Positions 10,818 through 21,117 of a stretch of 64,000 nt of DNA are shown piece by piece (the stretch's first letter is position 1; each line of letters starts with the position of its first letter). The translations under genes were made by a program, and so were the position numbers. Source of the DNA: Coniferiporia sulphurascens (lineage: Eukaryota > Basidiomycota > Agaricomycetes > Hymenochaetales > Hymenochaetaceae); the NCBI GenBank assembly GCA_002794785.1, contig NBBA01000015.1, forward strand, positions 744,001 to 808,000, in the 5' to 3' direction. A model generated the notes under the pieces. It made no database searches, was not told where the DNA came from, and saw only the letters and a program-made list of their open reading frames with translations.

Positions 10818-13114
10818 ATGAACAGTTCTTCTGGAAGCAACCCAACTCGTTCCGCACGTTCAACCGCTGCGCGGAATAAAAACCCCAACCCGTGCAGACG
10901 CTGCCAGAGAGGCAGATACGGAGTATGCACAAATGTTCATTATCATCGCGCCGAGTTTAACAAGTGGACTATGAAGTGTGTTTTTGGCCCTCAGGGGTCT
11001 TGCTCTAGGTGCGACAATGATGGGAAGCCATGCATTCCCGGAATTCCGAGAAGGTCCAGTGTGCCCCCAGATGTATATCATGGTCCAACCTCTAAGCGAA
11101 TGCTACCCTCATTACAATGCGACCCGAAGGATACCTTCGTCTCTGTAGATGCCGAGAGCTTGTGAGCGGGCCGAAATCAACCAATTTTAATTCTTATAGC
11201 TCATTTTCACAGAGCTGAACAAGTTAGAAGACGTTACACTGCAGTCCGTAGGTTGTCCGTACCCGCGACAGGAGGGCTATCTACGGTTCGTTTCGCGCCC
11301 ACCGCTAACTTGCCTTTTATTCGCCTGAATGTATCTGCCTTTACACTTGTAATCTTTCAGCGCGGCGCTAGAAGTGGACGAGGTCAAAGGCGCCACGACG
11401 GATTCGTCGGCGGTTCAATTATGCCTGTGACGGAGGTAGCTTCTATGGTGCGTTCAGTGCATGCTCAGTCCCGCGTTATCCAGTATAACGTTTGCCTGAA
11501 GTCATCTTCCCCTTCCACTCTGATCCCCCCGGTATTGGAGGTGAGGACAACAGAACAGTTCGATGTGGTTTGTAAATTCTTCCCCGGGCGCTGGTATGCA
11601 ATGTTAATCCGAAAGCAATGATCCATGAAGGTGCCGACTACGACTGAGCCGCCCAGTGATCAGACCGCGCTTATGCCCAGTATTCGCGAATTGCCTCCTA
11701 CATACCAGGTGAGTAGCGCCGTCACTTTCCATGACAAAGTTCAGGCTCAAATGAACTCGAGCCTGAGGCACTGCAGCAAGTTAACGTCGGTCCCGCTGTC
11801 GCCTCCGTCGATAGTGGCCATGAGAATGATCGAGTCAAGGAAAATATATCAACATCCGGTGATATTTTAGGATCGTCCTATGCTGCTGACGTGCGCGAAG
11901 TACGTGATGTCCTCGGTTTTCGGTCGTATAATTGGTTAATCTGTTTATAGCGTTCGTATACGGATTCTCTTTCTCTCTCTTTTGATTTCCAGGATTCGCT
12001 TCCCGGGAATGCACAGATGCGCATTGAATCCCTAGATCAGCTATGGTCCAGGCTATTTGGCGTGGTTAATCTTGCCGAGGTACGCCAAATGATTGTCTTA
12101 TCTGATGCGCACGCGATATAATATGAGCGGGATTGTCAGGGACTCGACTCGATGCTGGACCCCTCAGTACCACATTATCAAGAACTGCTTGACAATCATA
12201 CCCAGGTGGGCATGCATCCGCGTTATGCGCATATATCTTAATTAACACGGATGATTCTCGTAGAGCGAAAGTATCGGACAAGGAGGCGGCCTCAACTCGT
12301 CACTGACACTGGAAGCTCCTGTCACTGCACTCGAACTTGTGCGTACCACCAGTGGGTCTCGTTCCAGCCATGCGTTAGGCTAACCAACAAGAAGCATCTG
12401 GGCGTAAACACTTCAGGACTTACTATGGACGCCCAAACGAACTGCTTTCAAACTACAGGCTCGGTCGGGATTAACGTTTCCAAGGCACGTATAGCCGTTG
12501 TTTCTTCGTCTCTAGCCTAGCCTTCAGGTGGTTAATAAGTATCTAGGACTTCCTATCATCTGCATACGATCTTAACCCGAATCAGCAGCAACGACCTGCT
12601 AGTCAGGTTTGTGCGCACTTTGTCTCGTGCGCATCCACCTGATAAACCTGGATGGTTTCTACAGAGTATCAGCTCCGAGATAAACACACGCCTTGAAGCT
12701 TTGGAGGATTCCGCTTCCGATAGAGTTGCTTGGAGGATGACTTCCAGTGTGTGCATTAACTATCTTCTTTACGTATCTACGACTAACGCCGTCTCGACAG
12801 ACTTTCAAGTTCTTGTGAGTCAAACATTGAGACATGGAGTTGACTACCAAACAATTCTTGACTTGTTTCTTCGACCACTGAAGGGAACTGAGGTTTCAAA
12901 GGGACTGTTCGATTCAAGCCCGATTCAAGTATCTAGTGATGCAAACGAATGGCCGCCCGATTTTAATCTATACTTGGACGGAGAGCCCGATAGCATCAAT
13001 GACACGGGAAGGTGAGAGATAAGCTTGCTGGGCTAGAGGGGTTTACCTGACTTTGTTTTTAGCCTTGACGAAGTCATGGCAGCCATTATGTGTTGGTCTC
13101 CACCGAGTGTTTGA
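10818..13114 (+). CDS. Zn2Cys6 transcription factor, paralogue B
   Basis: Tandem paralogue of the gene at 7632. Exons resolved at the ends: 10818-10922, 10977-11161, then from 11213, a long exon ending at 13011, and a last exon 13063-13114. The intron 10923-10976 is 54 nt, the same length and phase as in paralogue A. Once removed, the motif is C-x2-C-x6-C-x7-C-x2-C-x6-C, a canonical binuclear cluster with basic flanks (RSARSTAARNKNPNP). The 3' coding exon (about 12611-13011) is mixed helical sequence containing ASDRVAWRMTSSVC and ends in the acidic stretch DGEPDSIND, and the product finishes CWSPPSV. Exons between 11.3 and 12.6 kb are present as fragments but their joins are uncertain. It is presumably a nuclear regulator; no target can be inferred. 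Confidence 0.72.
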
Positions 13115-15610
13115 TATCAAATAAATATAAGGCACATCCATGAGGAACTCATGGGAACCCTTGTGCAGCCTCAATACTAAAGACTACTGTAGCTGTAGGT
13201 ACGGCACTGGGCTCTGCCCACCCGCACCCACAGCAGCAATCCCGACAAAGTGGTATTTATGGGTGGTCTAAATGACCTAACTTCCCAAGCCTGGCTTATC
13301 TAATCAGCCCCCTCCTTGGCGTTTTGTCCAACGTTCACTGCAAGCTCGCAGGTCGACAAATCCAGAGTCTAGGATCGGAGGAACGCAAATAGACAATTAC
13401 CGATGGTTTCGTGACGATATGCCCCTCAGAGAGCGCTCTAGGGCCAGCTCTCTGTATCTGCTATGTACTTTCCATAGATTGGATCGGATCTTCTGGAGAA
13501 TTTTCGCCGTTTTACCATTTTCAATACGACTGTTTTGTATGTACTTTTATCTCCACTAAGTCTTGGTTTCCAGCCATTTTTTAGACTTCAGATACGGTCG
13601 TATTATTTTCACTCGTCGTATGGGCGCTGAGTAATTTAAATTTGAACAAACCCCCGTTGTGTAGAGCAAAAAAATATGGGAGGAAGCCGACATGTCGCAA
13701 CCCCTCCGTAAAAAGACATGCATGTTCAGCCCGCGAGTCAGACCCTATCGCTTCCGAAGAATGTTTAGAAAGCATCAATTAGGCGTGGCAACTCCAACAG
13801 CCACATATTTGGATAGCCATAGTAACGCGGGAGCGTCGTCACTGATATTTGAATCGAATCTATCGAGCCTGTGATATGTACCTGTGCATCAATACTAATT
13901 GAAGTATATGAGATTACATTTTCGTGGCAACAATGAGTCATTTCATAAAAGCGGTGTACCAGGATGAAAACTGGGCGACGAACGCGTTGGTTTGGGCTAG
14001 ACAAAAGAACCAGAACCAGAAGTTTAAGTGGGTGGACACCCCCGGAATTCTTCCATTGGCTGTTGAGAAATTTAAGCGTCTTCTGTGTACAATGATCGTC
14101 GGAAACAGCTTGGCTTAACACGTCATCCTCTCAGCTTCCGCATGAGAAATATCCAACATCACTATGGCCGAGTTGCGGTCAATCGTCGGAGTACTCACAG
14201 CCTTCGAGCAAGCAACGCCAGTGGGTATCCAATCCAGTTCATCGCAAAGTACATCATCGCGCAAGGAAAAAAGAAAGGTCAAGCTTTTGAGTTTCATTCT
14301 TGGAAGAGTCAGATTCGGACGCGGATGTTTCTTTTCGAGTAGCATCATGATGCCAGTATGTGTTGCTTTGGTTTTTTTTCCCTCGGTGCTTTCATCACGG
14401 AGTCGAGATGGTCCAGTCCTGATTGTTTCCCGTACGAATTCGAGTTGGTCGATATAGCAGTCCGAACCAACTTTGAAACGTCGAGTTGGCAGCTCGATGA
14501 CTACAGGTGGCTGTTACGAACTGATTACGTCATATGTAGTGGTGACTCTGTGGTCACAGTCGTGACCGTCGTGTCCCTCCACATGAGGCCGAGCGGCGCG
14601 GCGCGCACACGTACTTGCAAGCTCTTCCACATACTAAGCTACTCAGTTTCCATCTCGCATCGTATGCGTGTCTCGTTAATGAATTACAGGCGCCCGTGTC
14701 TTGTCGTCGTGTCCAAGAGGCTTTGAGGCAACGTGGGCTTCTTAACCAGAGTCGTGCCCGGCCCCCGAGTCAGTAGCGGTGGACTGGCACTCTGCACTGG
14801 AAACTGTACTGCCGCAACTCTCCAAATAGGTCATGCATTCTGGTCGGAACTGCGTGAGTAAATAACGACTCTTTTTCCCCTGATGAGGACGCTCAAATCA
14901 ACGCTCAAGCACTGAAACGGCGGCATTTCTATTGTCCGTTTTATTATCTATTGGAATTGCGAGTCTTGTCACGACAACCAGAATGTGGGCACTAATTAGC
15001 AGTTTAAGCTCCTACAGTAGGGTGCGTTTTTACGTAAACCCTAATGCGATGCCCCAATAAACCCCTATTCGTCCAGACTCACGAACACGCCAAACTCGTT
15101 TTCTTCCCTTCGCGCATTTATGCTCCTGTCTATTGCCCCAGCCGTGCGCACCCTACTATGGAGAGAATCTTTCCAAGCGATTCTATCATCATTTCCTGTG
15201 GCGGGTCTTGTGACGACGAGCTTCTCGTTATCGGTTTCTTTTTAGCCTTTACTCGCTGCCGGGCCGAATCGTACTGCGGCTAGTTTTGCTTTTTGTCTCG
15301 CGTCTCAGGCTTTTCTTGGCTGTGCATCGTGATCAAGATTATCAGCAGCAACGAACCAGCGTTCCCATGTTCCCCTGGGGCGGCGTTTCGCTGTTGTCTC
15401 AGGCAACGGACAATAGTAGGCCAACTGTCTGTAATGTTGACACGCGTGCAATGAGTATGCTGACTACTGTGAACAGAATTAGACTCTACGCATTGCCTCG
15501 GGGCTTTCATGCGGACGATAGAGACTAATAATACAAATGTCAAGCGGAGAATGGAGAGGGAATGGAGCTCGCGTAACCCTTCAGCCTGCTGCGTGGTTTG
15601 CATTAATTCT
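13115..15610. other. No confident gene (13.1-15.6 kb)
   Basis: Contains isolated open stretches, notably 13930-14118 (plus; an unrecognised sequence with DENWATNALVWARQKN) and 14164-14350 (plus; Ser-rich followed by RKEKRK, with an alternative frame reading LEESDSDADVS). They look like possible exons of a decayed or unrecognised gene but I could not join them in phase. The last 300 bases serve as upstream region of the peptide gene. Confidence 0.35.
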
Positions 15611-15613
15611 GGA

Positions 15614-15620
15614 TATATAA
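15614..15620 (+). promoter_or_regulatory. TATA box of the repeat-peptide gene
   Basis: TATATAA in the context GGATATATAAGGACGAGG, about 120 bases upstream of the preferred start codon. It is followed by pyrimidine-rich sequence (CTCTTCTTTG, CACCCTCCACCC) of the kind found around fungal transcription starts. A strong TATA box suits a regulated, highly expressed gene, which is inference. Confidence 0.6.
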
Positions 15621-15738
15621 GGACGAGGGAAGGGCTTCGCTACATCGTTTTCGAGTCCTTTGCATAACACCTCTCTTCTTTGTTCGCTCTCCCGTGCCTT
15701 ATCCCACCCTCCACCCTCTTCTTGCTATGTTACAGCTC

Positions 15739-16582
15739 ATGAAGTTTAGCATCCTCTCAATTGTTCTCGGCTTGGCTATTGCCGCCGTCGCCATTCCGCT
15801 CGACATTGTGAGTTCACACTATTCATCCGTACATCCTCTTATGCCGTTGCTTATGTTCAATGTTGGGCTATCTTTCTTAGCGCACCACAGGGCTTGCGGA
15901 TGCGTATAAACGTGACGCCGCACCACTGGCGGAAAGTTTCCGTCGTGACAAAGCTCCTTTGCCGGATAGCTTTAGGCGTGGCGAACCTCTTCCAGACAGC
16001 TTCAAGCGTGAAGCAGTCCCCTTGTCGGACAGTTTCAAGCGCAAAAACACTCCCCTACCGGACAGCTTCAAGCGCGAAGCGGTCCCGTTGTCGGACAGTT
16101 TTAAGCGCGAGGCCGCTCCCCTACCGGATAGATCTGTGCCATTACCGGATAGCTTTAAACGCGAAGCGGTGCCTCTATCGGACAGTTTCAAGCGCGACGC
16201 TGCTCCTCTGTCGGACAGCTTTAAGCGCGAAGCGGTTCCTTTATCGGACAGCTTCAAGCGCGACGCCGCCCCTCTGTCGGACACTTTCAAGCGTGATGCT
16301 GCCCCTTTGACCGACACTTTCAAGCGGGATGCTGCTCCTTTGTCGGATAGCTTCAATAGCGACGTTGCTCCTTTACCGGATAGTTTCAAGCGCGTTGTTG
16401 CTCCTCTACCAGACAGTTTCAAGCGCGATGTTGCCCCTCTGCCGGATAGTTTCAAGCGCGATGTTGCTCCTTTACCAGACAGCTTCAAGCGCGACGCCGT
16501 TCCTTTATCAGACACTTTCAAGAGAGTTGACACTCCTTTGCCGGATAGCTTCAAGCGGGCTGCTCCAGGAGATAACTTATGA
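15739..16582 (+). CDS. Secreted Kex2-processed repeat precursor (KEP-like)
   Basis: Two exons: 15739-15807 and 15881-16582 (73-nt intron, GTGAGT...TTCTTAG, phase 0), 256 residues. Exon 1 encodes a classical signal peptide (MKFSILSIVLGLAIAAVAI), so the product enters the secretory pathway; upstream in-frame ATGs (15727, 15694) would only lengthen the N-terminus. Exon 2 is almost entirely tandem 11-residue (33-nt) units, consensus [DE]-[AV]-[AV]-P-L-[PS]-D-[ST]-F-K-R. After an initial YKR site, 18 cores end in KR or RR, the recognition sites of the Golgi protease Kex2. Many cores begin with DA, EA or DV, the kind of dipeptides trimmed by Ste13-type dipeptidyl aminopeptidases, as in yeast alpha-factor. 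Predicted mature peptides are 7-9 residues with core PL[PS]D[ST]F. The tail is AAPGDNL. Family comparison: fungal KEP proteins (alpha-factor, Ustilago Rep1, dikaritin precursors) share architecture, not this core. Function is unknown: signal, surface or defence peptide are all possible. No tyrosine occurs in the repeats, which argues against a ustiloxin-type cyclic product. Confidence 0.88.
15914..16560 (+). repeat. 33-bp coding minisatellite in the peptide gene
   Basis: About twenty copies of a 33-nt unit with synonymous and conservative differences between copies (TCGGAC/CCGGAT/CCAGAC and so on), so the array is not a fresh slippage product. Two places break the pattern: a unit ending FNS instead of FKR, and a shortened unit where PD-R-SVPLPD replaces a full repeat. 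Reading frame is kept throughout. The array also leaves the antisense strand open, which is a by-product of the repeats. Confidence 0.9.
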
Positions 16583-17140
16583 ACCATTATCCTGAACCTT
16601 CTCTGTCCGTACCGCGATTCCTTTGCCTAGTTTCTCCTTGCTGACTTACTATTCTTTCTAAAGATCAAATCTTCGTTTATAATTCTTTCCGTCGCATTTG
16701 ACGGGCTATGAAGCTATGCCATTTTACCCACATGCGTTCTCATTCTTAAATGCCCACCTTATTTCGTTGACTTTTCGTCTTTCGTATTACTACTTACTTT
16801 TCAGACATTCGGTCGAATCAATCCTCTACTCTGCTTTCGAATTTTACTTCCCCAAAGTTGCTTCGCATACTTCTGACTTAACTTATGACGTTTATAACTT
16901 ATTATTGACTTGACTTCGAACGAGTTCATAGAAGCACTGGTGCCTGTAAAGTCCGTTAACCTATGTCAATTGTATATAACTATATCCGTGTGAAAAAATA
17001 CTAATGAAACTTTTTTTAACGTTTCAAAGTGTCATCATTCTAATGTAACTAATACAGACTCAATCATATAAATCATATACCGGCCATCTCTTTATAATGA
17101 CTCCGTAGCATCGTCATATTCCACATCATCTAAGGCACCG
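16583..17140. other. Intergenic, convergent 3' region
   Basis: AT-rich sequence between the 3' end of the peptide gene (plus) and the 3' end of the pseudouridine synthase gene (minus). The only open frame is short and low in complexity. It presumably contains both polyadenylation regions; no specific signal can be assigned. Confidence 0.4.
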
Positions 17141-17141
17141 T

Positions 17142-19786
17142 TCACTCCCACACATAGCCCTTGGCAGCCCATTCCGGAAGGCGAGTCTCAAATGCACCGA
17201 GGCTCGCACTCGTATAACGCAACGCGTGCAAAAATATGTAGAGCTTTTCTGGTTTCGGGTCCGGATGTAGTGGGAGGTAGCATTCTGAGCAATAAAGGGC
17301 ACCGTTCTCGCTCTTGGAAACTGGGGTCTCCGGGAAAGGTTCGGGCGTTTGAGCGTGCGCGAGCAAGAGCGCACTTGTGGGCGTCCCGATCAGTACCTGA
17401 TTTGATTCAGCTTGAGAGGTTTCGGTCATAACTTCCGTGATGCTGTCGGACGGCAACGAGAAGTTAGGATCCCGTGCGATGGAACCTTTTCGATGGTCGG
17501 ATCTATCTTTGCCTGATCCTCGTACTTTGCCTTGGAGGTTCTCTTCTGCGGCTTCTGAGTTGACATCATCCTTCCTCTTCCCCTTTTTCTGTTTGGGGTT
17601 CATCTTAGGAACAGGCTTCTGCTGCGCCCATCCAATTGCGTAGTCTCGAGGATGCAGCGCGCCCTTCGCACGAAATACGATGTCACGCCAGCGACTCCAA
17701 TCTTCGTCTTCGTCCTATGGAAACCATCAGCCGACCCGGTTTCAAGGTACGAACGTTTACCCACACCTTTTGATTTCGCAGCCTCGTAATGACGCCAACA
17801 GCTTCATTGGACAGAGGCACGGGGGCACCCAGCCCTATGTCGTGCCCTGTCTCGCGGGGTAAGAGTGTCGGTGCCTCACCTGAAAGTGATGCTCTCAGGG
17901 CCGTTGACTCTTCCTTCGTACGCCAAGCAGGGTTTCCCTGTCTATCTTTTTTCCCATTAGGAAGAATGGAGGTCGGCATGTCTATGTTGGACGCCGGTAC
18001 CGTTATAGCTGACACTTTAAGATCCACAGGCACTACTGAATTTCCCGTGATGTCGGCGTCCAGCCCACCCTCGAGTTCGTCCTCAGCCACGGCTACGCCC
18101 TGATTCGCATTCTCAGTCGTGTCTGCAACGTTTACAGGGCAAGGGTCAAACTCGCTGCGGCCATGCCCCTCCGCAGTTGAGTCTCCAAACTCTGAAGGGG
18201 GTCTGGGTGCCTCACGCTCGTTGCTCGGCGTGAGGTCAATTCCGCCCTTGCCGAGGCGCGGGCCCTGCTTGAGAGCGGTTGGTGAGTCAGAGCGTGTGAA
18301 GGCAAGGTAGGGTGAAACGGGGTCCAGAGTTACGTTAGCAATTAAAGCCAAAGAAAGAAACAAAAGATGGTGGACTGACCCAAATCTTAGTGTCCGCATA
18401 TACAGTATCATTCGCAATTGGATGGCCGAGGTATTGCAAATGTACACGAATTTGGTGGGCTTGAAACATTGATGTTCCACATTCCTGTTATAAGGACAAG
18501 AAGCTGCACAGTTTAACAGGAAATAACGCACATCTTCCCGTGAATGGGCGACCTATAATACACGGTATGGAATCAATGGAACGTAATGCAATTAGTTGAT
18601 GGATACGAACAATGCACGACGCTCGTGTCTGTGATTTTGTCATAATGCATGCGCGTAAAAGTCGTCTTTGCCTCCTGAAATGGAAAAATTATTAGTATGT
18701 ATCAGACGCAAATCTCCGGAACGAATAGTGACGCACCTTTCCCTCAGGATGCACGATGTTCAGTCCCATTTGACGGTCGACGGTCAAAAGAGGTTCCTCG
18801 CAAGTAATCTCCTCTCTGTCATACCTCAAGAATTAACTTCACGTATTCGAGCACCAAAATTAATTTTTTGCTGAATCCTTACACGGGAAATTCCCCTCGG
18901 ACACGCGCTACGTACTCCTTGCGGATCGTCCCAGAAGTGAATTCGGATGTGAGCGTACGCGCGCGGTCTGCAGAGAGCGCAATGATCATCAAGCCTGAAG
19001 TGAGCCTATCAAGACGATTGACGGCTTTAAGGAAACACGTCAGCTACGAATGGTGAAACGGTTAGTGTAAAGTCGATTGGGACTGACTATAGACATTTGG
19101 GAGTCCGAAGTCATCTTTGAGAATCTCCACGAGTGAGTTTTTGAAGTAGCGTCCGGCTGCATGAACGGGCTGTTGAGCAGCGGTAGCATGAGTCCGTCTA
19201 TATTCCGGATATCTTGGTCGACTAAGAGCAGATTGAAGACGCACAATGCTTCCAGGCTTATTGATTACTATGAAGTCACGCTCCTTGTCGTGGTACAATA
19301 TCTCGACGGGAGTGGACGTCACTGGAGGCTCGTGTCGGTGTACGACGTTTCTGCACGAAATGTAAATCTGGCCCTTCAATTCTTCCTGGACAACCAGAGA
19401 ACTTCGGAGCGGGAGACGCACTCCAACGTGTCTCCATTGCGGATGATCGTTCCAGGAAGCGCGATTTTTCCGTTTATCGTCGTCACACCTGATTGCAGAG
19501 CATACCGCTAGAGATACGTAATGACAGTAATCGGCTGAAGAACTCGACTGACACGATTGAAGATACGCACGTAGTACTCGACGCTTCTATCCCTAAACTC
19601 CGTGGAGACGACCTCTAGAATCTCGCGGTCAAACCAACGAGCCTTCGCGTTCGTTCTGTATGGGTACCAGTATGGTGGAATTTTCTTGAGTCCAGGATGG
19701 CGGCCGCCGGCGCGAACCACATCCGGTGGGTCACCGGTATTGCTTGTAGTAGATGCAGACATCATTCTTGATACTCTCGCATTCAA
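17142..19786 (-). CDS. RluA-family RNA pseudouridine synthase (Pus8/Pus9/Rib2-type)
   Basis: Isomerises uridine to pseudouridine in RNA, most likely tRNA position 32. Eleven phase-consistent exons (19786-19571, 19507-19422, 19350-19245, 19169-19088, 19024-18883, 18815-18737, 18674-18611, 18552-18532, 18459-18380, 18264-17767, 17714-17142) give 648 residues. In order: an S4-like N-terminal segment (KKIPPYWYPYRTNAKARWFD, then EFRDRSVEYY), the substrate pocket (VINKPGSI-PVHAAGRYF), the catalytic motif TVNRLDRLTSGL, whose Asp is the family nucleophile, and the RluA signature TGRSHQIRVHLQYLGHPIAN. A long variable insert follows, then a conserved C-terminus (YCSECYLPLHPDPKPEKLYI). The deaminase domain of yeast Rib2 is absent. 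Exon 8 is only 21 nt. Alternative start: ATG at 19765 or 19762. All key motifs are intact, so the gene looks functional. Confidence 0.9.
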
Positions 19787-20012
19787 AAGACGGGCCGTTG
19801 TTTTCTGCAGAGAACCCAGCGTGTTCAGACACCGTCGTAGAGGTTTCGGCGTAGGCGACCTCAGCCTGAGTCCACCGACTCAAAACTGACTGAGATCATA
19901 GGTTAAAATCTGTCCAAATCCGATCTGTTGTCACGTGCTTTTTGGCCTGCTTGGTCCACCGAAGAGTTCGAAGCGAAAGAACCCGTCTTCAAACCCCCGC
20001 CATTGCCTGCCC

Positions 20013-21117
20013 ATGTCTACAGCTCACAGACCAACTTGGGATCCTGCGCAAGCTAAAGAAGTTAAAGGAGGGTCAAGGCAATACTCAGCTCGTGATGTTG
20101 CCTCTCATACCAAGTTGAAGTTTCGGTAACGTGCACATAATGTCGTTTCATGAAGCCATTCCTAATATCAATCCTTCCTCCAGTCAGCCAGGCCAAACTT
20201 CAACTTCTGAGGTTGTGAAGCGTGATTTACGTGCCGAACTGCTGCTGGCTGAACATGCGGCCCGCGACAAAAAGAGAAAGGCAGAGGGAAAGCCCCCTTT
20301 GGAGGACGCCGAGGCACCAACAGCGGCAATAGCAGCAATTGAGGACGACGAGGCAAATAAGCGGAGGAAACTGCTGCAAGATGCACTCGAGCTGGATAGA
20401 GACGACGACGATAGTGAAGATGAGAAGGACGAGGAGAAGGGTGATGGTGAAGAGAAGGCGGAGAAGTCAGGTGCTGATGACGAGTACGTGCCCCTTTGAC
20501 TCGTTTACCTTGCGCCTTTGATTTAGCGACCAACTCTTTTCAAAGTGGTGACGAAGACTCTGATGAAGAGGAGGACGACACTGCGGAGCTGCTGCGCGAA
20601 CTCGCAAAAATCAAACGCGAGCGTGCAGAGGAGAAAGAGCGACTTGAGCGAGAACAGAACGCTAGCGAACAAAAGGCGCGCGAGGAGGAGATCGCTACGG
20701 CGAACCCATTATTGAACCTTGCAGCGGCGCTCGGTCAACAAACGGGCGTAAATACGACGGCACCCGGGACTTTCGCAGTGAAGCGACGATGGGATGATGG
20801 TACGTGGACTCTGTACATCTTCCAGTTTTATATACTTGACGGTGCGCCACGTGCAGACTTGATTTTCAAAAACCAGGCAGTCAACTCGGAAAAGCCCTCA
20901 GGCCAGTTTGTGAACGACCTTTTACGGACAGAGTTTCATAGGTGCGCCATGCTTTTGCCTCCCTTTCGCTCTTTGGTCTCATTCGCGATGCTTTGCATGC
21001 GTTTCGGATTAACAACAGAAAATTTATGGCCAAGTTTATCAAAGTACGTTACGCCGCTTTCTACGAGACTTTTGTTTGTTCTAATGGGCTGTACACGTCT
21101 CTCCGTTTTGGCAGTAA
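20013..21117 (+). CDS. cwc15: Pre-mRNA-splicing factor Cwc15
   Basis: Component of the NineTeen/Prp19-associated active spliceosome, acting in the nucleus. Six exons: 20013-20125, 20184-20483, 20546-20799, 20857-20941, 21019-21043 and 21115-21117. The N-terminus MSTAHRPTWDPAQAKE is the family hallmark, followed by SRQYSARDVASHTKLKFR-QPGQ, then VKRDLRAELLLAE, a basic/acidic low-complexity centre (DDDDSEDEKDEEKGD, DEDSDEEEDDTAELL), and the conserved tail FAVKRRWDD...FVNDLLRTEFHR-KFMAKFIK. The usual family length is 230-260 residues, which this model matches. The stop codon alone makes up the last exon: the final intron (GTACGT...TTTTGGCAG) joins AAA to TAA; without splicing the frame would read on about 60 codons. 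It is divergent from the upstream pseudouridine synthase gene, with about 225 bp between start codons. Confidence 0.93.

Noticed and set aside
15914..16560. Regular 33-nt periodicity suggestive of a CRISPR array
   Set aside because: There are no unique spacers, the units are contiguous and translate in one frame, and the genome is eukaryotic.
15877..16587. A 236-codon antisense open frame with LKLSGKGA-type repeats
   Set aside because: It is the mirror of the 33-nt sense array. The sense strand has the signal peptide, intron, TATA box and Kex2 sites; the antisense frame has none of these.
15739..20000. A dikaritin-type biosynthetic cluster around the peptide gene
   Set aside because: I looked for UstYa-type HxxHC proteins, P450s and methyltransferases nearby and saw none. 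The neighbours are a pseudouridine synthase and a splicing factor, and the repeats have no tyrosine.
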